DNA of 64,000 bases from JALZAI01 sp038207565. Lineage in GTDB: Bacteria; Actinomycetota; Actinomycetes; Mycobacteriales; Jatrophihabitantaceae. The position numbers and the translations under genes are program-made. The stretch's first letter is position 1. Each line of letters opens with the position of its first letter. Of this stretch, positions 16,095 to 26,090 are shown piece by piece. A model generated the notes under the pieces. It saw only the letters and a program-made list of their open reading frames with translations. It did no database searches and was not told the origin of the DNA. The DNA is taken from positions 3,595-67,594 of the forward strand of contig JBBQZQ010000023.1 in assembly GCA_038207565.1 (NCBI GenBank). The letters are read 5' to 3'.

Positions 16095-17657
16095 ATGCAC
16101 AGTTACCTGTTGGTCATCCTCACCCTGATCCCGCTGCTGGGATCGGTCGCCGTGTTCCTGCTGAAGCAGCACCAGGCCACCCTCGCCAAGCAACTCAGCC
16201 TGGCGGTGTCGCTCGTCGTTCTCGTCTATGCGCTGGTGCTCACCTTCCGCTTCGAGACCGGGTCGGGCGCTGACCGCTTCCAGTACCAGGGCAGCTGGAC
16301 GTGGATCAGATCCTTCGGCGTGCACCTCGCCGTTGGCGTCGACGGCATCGCGATTGTGCTGGTGCTTATGGCGGTGCTGCTCGTGCCGGCGGTGATCCTG
16401 TCGTCGTGGAACAGCCTCGACAGCCGGGCCGGCTCGGAGGAACTGGTCACGGCGACGACCCACCGTCGCAACGCGAAGAACTTCTTCGGGCTCGTGCTGC
16501 TGCTCGAGTTCTTCATGATCGGCGTTTTCGTCGCGACGGACGTGTTCCTCTTCTACGTCTTCTTCGAGGCGATGCTCGTCCCGATGTACTTCATCATCGG
16601 CAGCTTCGGCGGCCCGCGCCGCCAGTACGCCGCGATGAAGTTCTTCCTCTACTCCCTCGTCGGCGGCCTGCTCATGCTGGCGTCGGTCATCGGCCTCTAC
16701 ATCACCACCGGCTCGCGCACCTTCGCGATCACCGACCTCATCGGGGCGGTCCCGGACAACGCGACCCAGAAGTGGCTGTTCCTCGGCTTCTTCATCGCGT
16801 TCGCGATCAAGGCCCCGCTGGTGCCGTTCCACACCTGGCTGCCCGACGCCGGCGCCGAGGCCCCGTCCGGTGGTGCGGCGCTGCTCGTCGGCGTCCTGGA
16901 CAAGGTGGGCACGTTCGGGTTCCTGCGCTACTGCCTGCCGCTGTTCCCGGCCGCGTCACGGTATTTTGCCCCGGCCATCCTCATCCTGTCCGTGATCGGC
17001 ATCCTGTACGCGGCATTCCTGGCCATCGGCCAGCGCGACATGAAGCGCCTCGTCGCCTATACCTCGGTGGCGCACTTCGGCTTCATCGGCCTGGGCATCT
17101 TCGCGTTCACCACGCAGGGCGGCACCGGGGCCGTGTTGTACATGGTCAACCACGGCCTGTCGACGGGCGCACTGTTCATCGTCGTCGGACTGCTGATCGC
17201 CCGCGGCAAGAGCCGCAACGTCGACGACTACGGCGGCGCGGCGAAGGTGACGCCGGTGCTGGCCGGATTGTTCCTGCTCGCCGGCCTGTCGGCGCTGGCG
17301 CTGCCGGGCATGAGCACGTTCGTCAGCGAGTTCCTCGTGCTGGTCGGGACGTTCACCAGGCACAAGGGGCTGGCCATTCTCGGGACCATCGGAATCGTGC
17401 TGGCGGCGATCTACGTCCTCTACCTGTACCAGCGCACCTTCCAGGGCAGGGTCAACGAGAAGGTCACCAAGTTCCGTGATGTGAACGCCCGCGAGGTCGC
17501 CGCGGTGGCGCCACTCATCGCGGTCATCATCGCCCTCGGCGTCTACCCGAAGCCGTTGCTCGACGTGATCAATCCCGCGGTCAAGGCGACACTGAGCGAC
17601 GTGCACAAGACCGACCCGGCGCCGAAACTCGGCCCGGTAGCCGGAGGACCCAAGTGA
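16095..17657 (+). CDS. nuoM: NADH-quinone oxidoreductase subunit M
   Basis: A 520-residue antiporter-like subunit with about 14 membrane helices. It shows LLEFFMIGVFVATDVFLFYV, FFEAMLVPMYFIIGSFGG with the key glutamate of helix 5, PFHTWLPDAGAEAPSGGAAL, and MVNHGLSTGALFIVVGLL. Start ATG 16095 lies 33 bp after nuoL. Its stop overlaps the nuoN start (GTGA). Confidence 0.96.
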   Translation: MHSYLLVILTLIPLLGSVAVFLLKQHQATLAKQLSLAVSLVVLVYALVLTFRFETGSGADRFQYQGSWTWIRSFGVHLAVGVDGIAIVLVLMAVLLVPAVILSSWNSLDSRAGSEELVTATTHRRNAKNFFGLVLLLEFFMIGVFVATDVFLFYVFFEAMLVPMYFIIGSFGGPRRQYAAMKFFLYSLVGGLLMLASVIGLYITTGSRTFAITDLIGAVPDNATQKWLFLGFFIAFAIKAPLVPFHTWLPDAGAEAPSGGAALLVGVLDKVGTFGFLRYCLPLFPAASRYFAPAILILSVIGILYAAFLAIGQRDMKRLVAYTSVAHFGFIGLGIFAFTTQGGTGAVLYMVNHGLSTGALFIVVGLLIARGKSRNVDDYGGAAKVTPVLAGLFLLAGLSALALPGMSTFVSEFLVLVGTFTRHKGLAILGTIGIVLAAIYVLYLYQRTFQGRVNEKVTKFRDVNAREVAAVAPLIAVIIALGVYPKPLLDVINPAVKATLSDVHKTDPAPKLGPVAGGPK

Positions 17658-19237
17658 CCCCGACCGTGCTGGCCGTCACCGACGGTGCGATCACCACCCC
17701 GTCGGTGGCCTACCACGCCCTGATGCCCATCTTCATCGTTCTCGGCGCCGCGCTGCTCGGCATCATCGTCGAGGCGGTGGTGCCCCGTGCCGAGCGGTTC
17801 AACGTGCAGGTCGCCGTGACGGCACTCGGCCTCATCGGCGCGCTCGTGGCTGTCGGTCTGTTGCGTAACGCCCGGCTCACCACACCATCCCCGCTCGGCA
17901 CCGACAAGCCGTTCGCGGGCTCGCTGGCGATCGACGGGACCGGTCTGTTCCTGCAGGGCACGATCCTCATCCTGGCGTTGATGTCCACCTTGCTGGTGGC
18001 TGAGCGCAGCGTCGACGTCGGCAGTTCCATCGTCGCGTCCGCCGCAGTCGTCGTCGGCTCGCCGACCGATCGCACGCTGGCGCGCAGCAGCCGGGTGCAG
18101 ACCGAGGTCTTTCCGCTGCTGCTCTTCGCGGTTGCCGGCATGCTGATCTTCCCGGTCGCCAACAACCTGCTGTTGATGTTCATCGCGCTGGAGGTGCTCT
18201 CGCTGCCCCTGTACCTGATGGCCGGGCTCGCCCGCCGGCGACGGTTGCTCTCGCAGGAAGCCTCGCTGAAGTACTTCCTGCTCGGCGCGTTCGCCTCCGC
18301 ATTCTTCCTCTATGGGCTGGCGCTGCTCTACGGCTACGCCGACACCGTCGACCTGCCCGGCATCTTCGAGGCGCAGCGGACCTCGACCAACTCCGACGTG
18401 CTGCTCTACGTCGGCCTTGCGCTGTTGCTGGTGGGCCTGCTGTTCAAGGCCAGCGTCGCGCCCTTCCACAGCTGGACGCCCGACGTCTACCACGGTTCGG
18501 CCACACCGATCGCAGCCTTCATGGCCTCGTGCACCAAGGTCGCGTCGTTCGGTGCATTGCTGCGCGTGCTCTACGTGGGCTTTGCCGGCAACGCTTGGAA
18601 CTGGCGTCCGATCATCTGGGCGGTCGCCATCGCGTCCATGATCATCGGCGCGGTGTTCGGCGTCACGCAGACGGACCTGAAGCGGGTGCTCGCGTACTCC
18701 TCCATCGCCCACGCCGGCTTCATCCTGGTCGGGCTGGTTGCGGTTACGAGGGACGCCGCCGCGAGCGTGCTGTTCTACGTCCTCACCTACGGCTTCACCA
18801 CGCTGGCGGCATTCGGCCTGTTGATGCTGGTGCGCGACGCCGACGGCGAGGCGACGCACCTGTCGCAGTGGTCAGGGTTGGCCCGCAAGAGCCCGGTGCT
18901 CGCGACGACGATGACGGTGTTGCTGCTGTCGATGGCGGGCATACCGCTGACGTCGGGGTTCACCGGCAAGTTCTTCGTGTTCCGTGCCGCGTGGCAGACG
19001 GCCGGCCCGCTCGTCGTGATTGCTCTGCTCTGCTCGGCGATCGCGGCGTTCTACTACCTGCGCATCGTCGTGCTGATGTTCTTCGCGGACCCGCCGGAGA
19101 ACGCCCCGACGATTGCGATCCCGGGCTGGTCCGCCAGCGTCGCGCTCACCTTCGGTGTCGTCGTCACCATCGTCCTGGGCGTCTTCCCGCAGCCGATCAT
19201 CGACCTCGCGGACAAAGCCGCGACTCTGCTCGGCTAA
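17654..19237 (+). CDS. nuoN: NADH-quinone oxidoreductase subunit N
   Basis: A 527-residue antiporter-like subunit, the last of the complex I operon. It has about 14 helices. Conserved parts are LEVLSLPLYLMAGLARR, LKYFLLGAFASAFFLYGLAL, PFHSWTPDVYHGSATPI and LKRVLAYSSIAHAGFILVGL. GTG 17654 overlaps the nuoM stop. The next gene, a prenyl diphosphate synthase, begins 11 bp after the stop and is probably on the same transcript. Confidence 0.96.
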   Translation: MTPTVLAVTDGAITTPSVAYHALMPIFIVLGAALLGIIVEAVVPRAERFNVQVAVTALGLIGALVAVGLLRNARLTTPSPLGTDKPFAGSLAIDGTGLFLQGTILILALMSTLLVAERSVDVGSSIVASAAVVVGSPTDRTLARSSRVQTEVFPLLLFAVAGMLIFPVANNLLLMFIALEVLSLPLYLMAGLARRRRLLSQEASLKYFLLGAFASAFFLYGLALLYGYADTVDLPGIFEAQRTSTNSDVLLYVGLALLLVGLLFKASVAPFHSWTPDVYHGSATPIAAFMASCTKVASFGALLRVLYVGFAGNAWNWRPIIWAVAIASMIIGAVFGVTQTDLKRVLAYSSIAHAGFILVGLVAVTRDAAASVLFYVLTYGFTTLAAFGLLMLVRDADGEATHLSQWSGLARKSPVLATTMTVLLLSMAGIPLTSGFTGKFFVFRAAWQTAGPLVVIALLCSAIAAFYYLRIVVLMFFADPPENAPTIAIPGWSASVALTFGVVVTIVLGVFPQPIIDLADKAATLLG

Positions 19238-19248
19238 CTCGCCAAGCG

Positions 19249-20244
19249 ATGAACAACCCCTTCATCGGCGTCGAGTTCGCCGATGCCGCGCTGGAGACGT
19301 CGGTGCGCACCCAGCTCGATGACATCGAGGCGGCCCTGTCGGTTGCGGTCCGCTCCGACGATGAGTTCGTCGCGGACGCAGCGCGGCATCTCGTCGACGC
19401 AGGCGGCAAGCGGTTCCGCCCGCTGTTGTGCTCGCTGGCTGCGCACTTCGGCGACGTGTCCCGTCCCGAGATCGCGTGCGCCGCGGTCGTGGTCGAGCTA
19501 ACCCATCTGGCGACCCTCTACCACGACGACGTGATGGACGAGGCGGGCGTGCGGCGGGGGGCGGTGTCGGCCAATGCACGTTTCGGCAACTCGGTGGCCA
19601 TCCTGACCGGCGACTTCCTGTTCTCGCGGGCGTCCAACCTGCTCGCCGACCTGGGGACTCACGCGGTGCGCGTGCAGGCCCGCACCTTCGAGCGGCTGGT
19701 CGTCGGGCAGATCCGCGAGACGGTGGGCCCGGCGCAGGGTACGGACCCGGTCGAGCACTACCTCGCCGTCCTTGCCGACAAGACGGGCTCGCTGATCGCG
19801 ACCGCTGCCGAATTCGGCGCCCATTTCGCCGGGGTAGCCGATCCGGAAGTCGATGTGCTGCGGCGTTTCGGCGAGCAGATCGGGGTAGCGTTCCAGCTGT
19901 CCGACGACATCCTCGACATCGCCTCCGAGTCGACCGAGTCGGGCAAGACGCCGGGCACCGACCTGCGCGAGGGCGTCGCCACGCTTCCGGTGCTCTACGC
20001 GTTGCGGTCTGCGGAGCCAGGGACCGAACGGCTGAGGAAACTGGTAGCCGCCCCGCTCGTCGACGATGACGAGCACACCGAGGCGTTGGGTCTGCTGCGT
20101 GCGTCCTCGGCCCTGGACGAGGCCCGGGCGACGCTGACCTCCTACGCCGATCGCGCCCGCGCCATGCTCACCGAGCTGCCCGCAGTAGCGGCCCGCCAGG
20201 CCTTGTCGACCCTCTGCGACGTGGTCACGGCCCGCACGGGTTGA
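19249..20244 (+). CDS. trans-polyprenyl (hepta/octa/nonaprenyl) diphosphate synthase
   Basis: A 331-residue class I trans-isoprenyl diphosphate synthase that would elongate allylic diphosphates with IPP to make the menaquinone side chain. It has both Asp-rich motifs: DDVMD at residues 93-97 and DDILD at 219-223, plus GGKRFRPLL and the KTGSLIATAAEFGA stretch. Small residues before the first Asp-rich motif suggest a long-chain product, but the exact length cannot be read. It follows nuoN by 11 bp, which ties quinone synthesis to complex I. No obvious terminator is visible downstream. Confidence 0.93.
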   Translation: MNNPFIGVEFADAALETSVRTQLDDIEAALSVAVRSDDEFVADAARHLVDAGGKRFRPLLCSLAAHFGDVSRPEIACAAVVVELTHLATLYHDDVMDEAGVRRGAVSANARFGNSVAILTGDFLFSRASNLLADLGTHAVRVQARTFERLVVGQIRETVGPAQGTDPVEHYLAVLADKTGSLIATAAEFGAHFAGVADPEVDVLRRFGEQIGVAFQLSDDILDIASESTESGKTPGTDLREGVATLPVLYALRSAEPGTERLRKLVAAPLVDDDEHTEALGLLRASSALDEARATLTSYADRARAMLTELPAVAARQALSTLCDVVTARTG

Positions 20245-20359
20245 GCGGGTCTTGGCCTCAGGATTGCTCTGATCTGCATGATGCATATCTGAGAATGTCT
20301 ACCCGTCGCGCCAGCGAGGCCGGTAGACCGTGATCATGGGCGCGGGTTAGTCTGCGCGC

Positions 20360-20456
20360 ATGAACTGGGTCGCCGCCCTCGGTTTGCGCGACGACCCCGT
20401 AGAACGCGCCGCAGTAGGCTCATGCGATCGCTACGCTGTCTTGAAGGGACGGTGCT
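20360..20456 (+). pseudogene. N-terminal scrap of a second acyltransferase gene
   Basis: From ATG 20360 the frame reads MNWVAALGLRDDPVERAA, which closely resembles the first residues (MNWDAALGELDNPVAAAA) of the intact acyltransferase at 39930-42137. The resemblance stops after about 18 residues and another N-terminus of the same type starts at TTG 20457. This looks like the leftover head of a duplicated gene. Confidence 0.5.
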
Positions 20457-22633
20457 TTGACATCCACCAACGCCGATTGGGCCGCGGCACTCGACAGTCC
20501 GCCAATGGTCAGCGCACCGAGCGAACCCGTTGCGCCTGCACGCCGGCTTTCCACTGTAGGGCCTGCGAAATCGGCTACCAAATGAGCCGACGTCCAGGGC
20601 CTGTGGATGGTGGCGGTCGTTGCAGTTGTCGCTAATCACCTCACCGGGCATCCGCAGGGTGGGTTTGTCGGGGTTGACGTATTCTTTGTCATCTCTGTTA
20701 CCTGATCTCGGGACTACTGCTGCGAGAAGGTGAACGAACCGGGAAGATCTCGTTATTAGGTTTTTATGAGCGCCGAGTGCGGCACCTTTTTCCGGCTGCG
20801 CTTACCGTTACTGCCGTAACCATTCTCGCTGCCCATTTCGCCTTCACCTCAGAGCGCGCTCACGGAACTCTTATCGACGGCGTTTGGGCAACGCGGTTTG
20901 CAGCTAACTGGCGTTTCATCGCCGTGGGCACAGATTATTTTCAGGCGCAAGGGCCGGTGTCGCCACTACAGTACTACTGGTCACTTTCGGTCGAGGAACA
21001 ATTCTACGTCGTATGGCCGCTGGTATTGCTGGTGATCTTCCTGCTCTGCAAGAGGCTTTTCTCCGGAAGGGCACACGCCACGGCTGCAGCCCGGACCGTG
21101 GCGGCGTTGACTCTGACAGTTGGATCATTGCTGTTCGCCTGGCACCAGAGCAGCGCCAACCCTGTAGTCGCGTACTTCTCTACCTTCACGCGAGGGTGGG
21201 AATTGGGTCTGGGCTCCGTTCTGGCCGTCACCGCTCGGTATATGCGGGGCGGACGGATTAGTGCTCAGCCTCCGGTCGTGGGTCGGGATGGCTCTAATTG
21301 TAGCTTCGGTCTTCCTCGTTGGTACTGATCACTTCCCGTTCCTGGCGCGATCTTTCCGTGCCTCGGCAGCGTTATGGCCGTGGCGGCCATCAGCGAGCAC
21401 GCCTAGGCATCGAATGTGATACTCACCAACCGCGTTCAGGCTACTTCGGTGACATCTCTTACTCAATTTACGTAGTCCACTTTCCAGTTATCGTTTTTGC
21501 AGCCGCACTCACCTCCGACCGGGCTGCGGCCTTCTATGTGGCTGCCGCCGCCCTGCTATTGGGAGTGTCGATGCTGCTATTTCACCTGATCGAAGATCCG
21601 ATTCGTCGGAGCAGCTGGCTGCGCGCGAATCGCGCCGGCGACGCCGAGGCGGCGGCCGTGTTCCATGTCAAGGAGCCGGCTGCGGTTGGTGCTGCGCTCG
21701 TAGTGGCCAGCCTGGGACTGTTCGTAGTCAGCACCCCCACGGAGGTGGACCCCGGCCTACAGCAGGTCATCGCGGGCGTCGAGCCAACAGGCACGCAATC
21801 CCGAACTGCAACACCTGCGGGTCCCCTCCAAGAAGCGCTGAGTTCCCAATTGCGGACGGCCCTCGCAGCCAATACGTGGCCTTCGCTGTCTCCTGGCCTC
21901 GGTGTGCGTTGTGCGCACCTCGGGCGAGGCAGACAAGAGCGGCTGCGCTAATCACGTATCAGATATCGCCCGGTGCACGTTCGGCAAGGTCAACTCGTCG
22001 CACGCCATCTACTTGGTCGGCGACTCGACCTCGGTGGCCTATGAAGATTCATTTGTCGATCTTCCTAAGTCGTACCCGACCTGGCGGGTGCGCCTCACGG
22101 GCGGGTCAGGCTGCGGGTTCGCCGATGTGACGTTGGACGAGCAGGCGGGTAATCAGCATGCATCGGGCTGCCCAGGCAGGAATCGCATGATCGTCACGGA
22201 GATTAAGAAGGTACGCCCGGATCTCCTTATCGTGACTAACGCGCGGGGCGATGCCAATTACCAAGAGCACGTTACCAAGGAGCTGAAAAAGATCGAAGCC
22301 TATGTCTCCGACATAGTGGTACTGCCCGCACCACCATTGGGGCTAGATCCGAATGAGTGTTACACGAAGGTTAGCGCGCCAGTTGATTGCGTGTCCAAGA
22401 TCCGAGGAGATTACTTCACCTGGGTGCAGGCAGAGCGGCAAGAAGCCGATGCGGTCAAGGGGACGTTGCTCGACCCCACTTCGTGGTTCTGCGTCAATGA
22501 GTACTGCCCGATCTTTGTCAAACACACGCCGATCCGGCACGACAAGGTGCACATGACCGCACAATATGCCAGTTACATTGCCCCCGTGGTCCGCGAGGCT
22601 CTCGTCACAGCCAAGGCGATGCCAGCGCACTAG
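20457..22633 (+). pseudogene. Acyltransferase 3 with SGNH domain, multiply frameshifted
   Basis: The reading jumps between frames but can be followed end to end: ADVQGLWMVAVVAVV, GGFVGVDVFFVIS, then SVEEQFYVVWPLVLLV, GDISYSIYVVHFPVIVF, and a C-terminal SGNH domain starting IYLVGDSTSVAYEDSF and ending near DKVHMTAQYASYIAP. It is the same architecture as the intact gene at 39930-42137. It has an in-frame TGA at 20583, a further stop near 21403, and frameshifts near 20698, 21260, 21345, 21440 and 21890, several being one G or C short in a run. An intact member would O-acylate an exported glycan. Lower GC than the nuo block is evident in 20.7-21.6 kb. Confidence 0.85.
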
Positions 22634-22649
22634 TTGTCCCTGCTTCAGG

Positions 22650-23287
22650 AATCCATTGAAGATTTGCGTCGAATCTCTTTTGAAGACTGTCAACGGCGGT
22701 CTTGGCCCAGACGAATGGTCGCGGGTTCTCATTCGAGGTTGTGATCCAGATGCTGATGTCTTTCTCCAGGGTCTGAAGGTTCTTGTGTACGCCGCGGCGT
22801 AGCTGCTTGTCGGTCAGTAACCCGAACCAACGCACGACCGAGCTGAGTCAGGACGCGCTGGTTGGAGTGAAGCGCAGGTGGAACCGGGGTGTGCGTCGAG
22901 CCATCTAGCGATTGCCGGGGTCTTGTTGGTGGACAGGTTGTCACACACCAGATGGACCTCGAGATCGGCGGGCACCTCGGTGTCGAACTTCGCGAGGAAC
23001 TTCTTGAACTCGATGGCCCGATGTCGCCGGTGTAAGGAGCCGATGACCTGCCCGCTGGCGACATCGAATGCGGCGAACAGAGTGGTCGTCCCGGAACGGA
23101 GGTTGTCTCGGAGCTGGATGAGTCTGGCTCGCCGGGTCGGGTCGGGTCGGGGCGTAGGAGCGGGCAGCGGATGCTGTGCTCGTGAATACGTTGTGGGCGT
23201 AGGCGCGTCCGCAGGTGCCGAGGAGCCTTCAAACCACATGTCGGCCACGTACGCGGGCAGCGGGCCAGTTCGCCGCGGTAGTGGCAT
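22650..23287 (-). pseudogene. IS630-type transposase relic
   Basis: The minus strand has GTTTLFAAFDVASGQVIG, EFKKFLAKFDTEVPADL and HLVCDNLSTNKTPAIARWL, the DDE core of IS630-family transposases. The match then continues in another frame (RFHLRFTPTSAS, then RWFGLLTDKQLRRGVHKNL and NENPRPFVW). One base is missing in a C run near 22893, and TGG has become TGA near 22855, where the family has SASW. The glutamate of the catalytic triad is not recognisable. The N-terminal part beyond 23287 is degraded. No inverted repeats could be delimited. Confidence 0.82.
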
Positions 23288-23440
23288 ACAAAATCAAGAG
23301 TTGACGTCGTTGCTTTCGTGCGACTGTGGGCGCCGACAGTGCGTGACGGGTGGGTTCCGGAGCGTGTCGGCGTCGAACGCCCGCCCTTGACCAAGCACCG
23401 GCGTGGCCTGGGAGCGTTAGCATGGGGCGGCATTCACGAC

Positions 23441-24301
23441 ATGGAGGTATCGGTGGGGACTTGGCCTGCAGGCGCACGGTCCCGCCTGCCTGTACCGCAG
23501 CGGCTGCGACCGTTGGCGCGCCGAATGGTCGCCACGTACCGGCATCGAGGACTGCGCCCCGCCGACGTCGTGCTCGCCTCGTACCCAAAATCCGGCAGCA
23601 CCTGGTTGCGTTTCGCCCTCGCGAGCGCGCTGTCTTCTCAGGAAATGGACTTCGACCTGGTCAGGGACGTGTCGCCCCCAGTCGGCGACCATCGAGACGG
23701 ACCGCTCGTCGTTCCTGGTGGTGGCCGTCTGATCAAAAGCCATGAGGGCCCTCGCTTCGTCGGGCCGCGTACTCATCGCCCTCGCGTGCTCTTTCTTGTT
23801 CGCGATCCTCGCGACGTTGCGGTGTCGTACTTTCATCATCTTCGCCGTATCGGTCTGGCGGGCGACGACTTCGACGTGTATTTCGACGACTTCGTGCGCG
23901 GCCGACTCAGCAGTCTAGGCAGCTGGCAGGCGCACACTCGCTCTTGGCTGCATTACGCTGCCGCCGCTGACAACGTCATGACGTTACGGTACGAGGACCT
24001 GCTTGCGGATCCCGTGGGCACGCTCATCGCTGTCGACGATAACTATCGCTTGGGCCTGGACGAGGCGACGATCAGAACGGCGATCGAGCGCAGCACGCCT
24101 GTCGGCATGCGCGCCAAAGAAGCTTCGTCTCGATGGCTTCGCGCGAAGTCGGTTAACTCCGAGATCAACTTCGTCCGGGAGGCTAAGGCGGGTGGATGGC
24201 GCGACACGCTCGCGCCCGAATTGTCCGCCCAGCTGGAGACTGCAGCGCGGCGCGAGTTGCTGCAGCTCGGATACACGTTGCGCAACGCCCATCTTCCGTA
24301 G
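23441..24301 (+). CDS. Sulfotransferase (PAPS-dependent, sulfotransfer_1 type)
   Basis: A 286-residue cytosolic sulfotransferase-type protein. The 5'-phosphosulfate loop is ASYPKSGSTWLRFAL around residue 45. The 3'-phosphate-binding segment is LFLVRDPRDVAVSYFHHL, and a P-loop-following GGRLIKSHEGP is also present. The acceptor cannot be predicted, but the flippase gene directly downstream suggests a glycan. ATG 23441 is chosen; the open frame extends back to 23318 with no homology. It sits next to the IS630 relic and shows slightly less GC-rich codons than the nuo genes. It is one of four sulfotransferases in the region. Confidence 0.85.
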   Translation: MEVSVGTWPAGARSRLPVPQRLRPLARRMVATYRHRGLRPADVVLASYPKSGSTWLRFALASALSSQEMDFDLVRDVSPPVGDHRDGPLVVPGGGRLIKSHEGPRFVGPRTHRPRVLFLVRDPRDVAVSYFHHLRRIGLAGDDFDVYFDDFVRGRLSSLGSWQAHTRSWLHYAAAADNVMTLRYEDLLADPVGTLIAVDDNYRLGLDEATIRTAIERSTPVGMRAKEASSRWLRAKSVNSEINFVREAKAGGWRDTLAPELSAQLETAARRELLQLGYTLRNAHLP

Positions 24302-24343
24302 TGGTGGTTGTTGATCTCGGCGCCGTGCGCGGATCGGAGCGTC

Positions 24344-25702
24344 GTGAAACGTAAGTATCGCGGCGGGCTGAGGGCGGGAGTCGGCATCGCCGACCAGATG
24401 CTGTACAGCCTCACGAACTTCGCCCTCACCGTTATCGTCGCCCGGGAAGTCAGCGCTAAGGACTTCGGCGCGTACTCGCTTGTGATCGCGACATACCTGA
24501 TCGGCGTCTCGGTGATCCGGGGGTTGACGTCGGAAACGCTGATGGTGCGATTCAGCGCGTCAGGTCAGGACGAGTGGTCTAGGGCAGCGACAGACGCGTG
24601 CGCGGCCGCAACGATGCTTGGCCTGGCAGCGGGGCTAGGCGTCGTCGCGCTCAGCTTCTTCGTCGGTTCGCTCGCGAGCATGGCGCTAACCTTCGGCATC
24701 CTATTTCCTGGTCTTGTCCTACAAGACTACCTGCGGTTCGCGGCGATGTCCGCCGGCCGTCCCGGCCTTGCATTGCTCAACGACGCGACCCAGGCCGTCG
24801 TCCAGTTCAGCGTCGCCGCGGTGCTCGTCGTGATCACCAACCCCTCGGTCTGGATGCTCGTAGCGGCATGGGGTGGGGCCGCCTATTTCGGGGCAGCGGT
24901 CGGCGCCATCGCCCTGCGACTCCCGCTCCGAGCTTCGCGAGCTTTGATCTGGTTGCGTGGACAGTTCGATCTCGCCGGCCGCTATGCCCTCGACGACCTC
25001 GCCTCACAGGGCAGCCAGCAGGCCACAACCTATGTGCTGGCCGGGGTCGCCGGGCTTACTGACGCCGGCGCGTTACGCGGCGCGCAGACTGTGTTCGGCC
25101 CGCCGTCAATCCTCAACCTCGGAGTGCAGGCCGCGGTGACGCGCGAACTCGTGCGCGTGCTGTCCCGTTCGGCGAACCGGATGCGTCGGTACGTAGCAGG
25201 TCTGAGCCTCGGTCTCGGTACGGTCGGCCTCTTGTGGGGAACCCTCGCGCTGCTCTGTCCACGCAACATCGGCGAGGCCCTGTTCGGCACGACCTGGGTG
25301 GCTGCTCATCCGTTGCTTGTCTACTTCGTGGTGGCCCAGACCGCCAACGGTGTGCGGGTAGGCCCGACGGTAGGGTTGCGTGCGATGGGCGCAGCCAACC
25401 ACACGCTAACCGCACGCCTCATCGTCACTGTCCTCGGGCTAGTTTCACAGATTGTCGGCGCGATGCTCGCCGGTGCGACTGGCGTGGCCGTCGCTACTGC
25501 TGTCGTCACTCCCGTCCAAGGGGCGGTGTGGTGGTGGCAGTTTGAGGTCGCATGCCTGGAACAACGCCGCAAGCGGGCTTCTAGACGCCGCGCGCAGGCG
25601 TGGTCGCAGCTGCTCGAATCGGTTCCGAATGCCGAGGCCCTAATCGGTTCGAGGACTACCGCCGACCGCGTCCTTCCGCTCATGAAATGGCCCGAAACGT
25701 GA
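24344..25702 (+). CDS. Polysaccharide flippase-like membrane protein (Wzx/MATE-type)
   Basis: A protein of about 452 residues with 12 or so hydrophobic segments spread over its length. It begins with GIADQMLYSLTNFALTVIVA, a typical first helix of polysaccharide-transport proteins, followed by REVSAKDFGAYSLVIATYL. Such proteins flip undecaprenyl-linked oligosaccharide across the membrane. GTG 24344 with ggag 8 bp upstream is preferred over an ATG-like start at 24308. It lies 42 bp after a sulfotransferase. A second flippase of this type occurs at 34965. Confidence 0.82.
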   Translation: MKRKYRGGLRAGVGIADQMLYSLTNFALTVIVAREVSAKDFGAYSLVIATYLIGVSVIRGLTSETLMVRFSASGQDEWSRAATDACAAATMLGLAAGLGVVALSFFVGSLASMALTFGILFPGLVLQDYLRFAAMSAGRPGLALLNDATQAVVQFSVAAVLVVITNPSVWMLVAAWGGAAYFGAAVGAIALRLPLRASRALIWLRGQFDLAGRYALDDLASQGSQQATTYVLAGVAGLTDAGALRGAQTVFGPPSILNLGVQAAVTRELVRVLSRSANRMRRYVAGLSLGLGTVGLLWGTLALLCPRNIGEALFGTTWVAAHPLLVYFVVAQTANGVRVGPTVGLRAMGAANHTLTARLIVTVLGLVSQIVGAMLAGATGVAVATAVVTPVQGAVWWWQFEVACLEQRRKRASRRRAQAWSQLLESVPNAEALIGSRTTADRVLPLMKWPET

Positions 25703-26090
25703 TCGCCGCAGCGTTCGCCAGGAGCAACCGAGAACGGCCTCTCGCCCCAACGTCGCAATAGACTAGGCCCCACATATCGAACCGGAGCCCCCAATCGCTG
25801 ATCGGAAGGTTGTGTAAGGGTCGCCCTGCGCGAGCGCAAACACAAGCGGACCGGGAGCAACCCGGCACCACGCGGCCAATTCAACCAAACGACGACGACT
25901 GCCGGCGGACCGTATCGGTGGCCTGAGAATTCGGCGGGCCCGCGCGGCCGCTCCGGCCCATTTCGTAGCCAGCGCGATATGCTTCGCGGCGTCGGTTGGT
26001 AGGTGGGCCATGCGTGTCAATCATCAAACCTTGGAGGACACCTAGTGACCACCAAGCCATTGCCACCCGGCCGGCCAGGTTGGGCGGCCA
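25703..26090. other. Intergenic stretch without a confident gene
   Basis: About 390 bp between the flippase and the polymerase. Two very short frames, MRVNHQTLEDT (ATG 26010, TAG 26043) and a 17-codon GTG frame directly after it, run into the polymerase start with stop-start contacts, and gggaggac-like purines precede them. A minus-strand frame at 25763-26020 has no recognisable family. I see no RNA gene or clear hairpin terminator. Confidence 0.4.

Noticed and set aside
14844..16832. 662-codon minus-strand frame rich in Asp, Glu, Arg and His
   Set aside because: Antisense to nuoL/nuoM; composition is that of a reversed membrane-protein gene.
22650..23287. Active IS630 element
   Set aside because: Frameshift, a nonsense codon and loss of the catalytic glutamate show it is a relic.
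25763..26020. Minus-strand 85-codon frame as a gene
   Set aside because: No family resemblance or ribosome-binding sequence, and it is short for this GC content.
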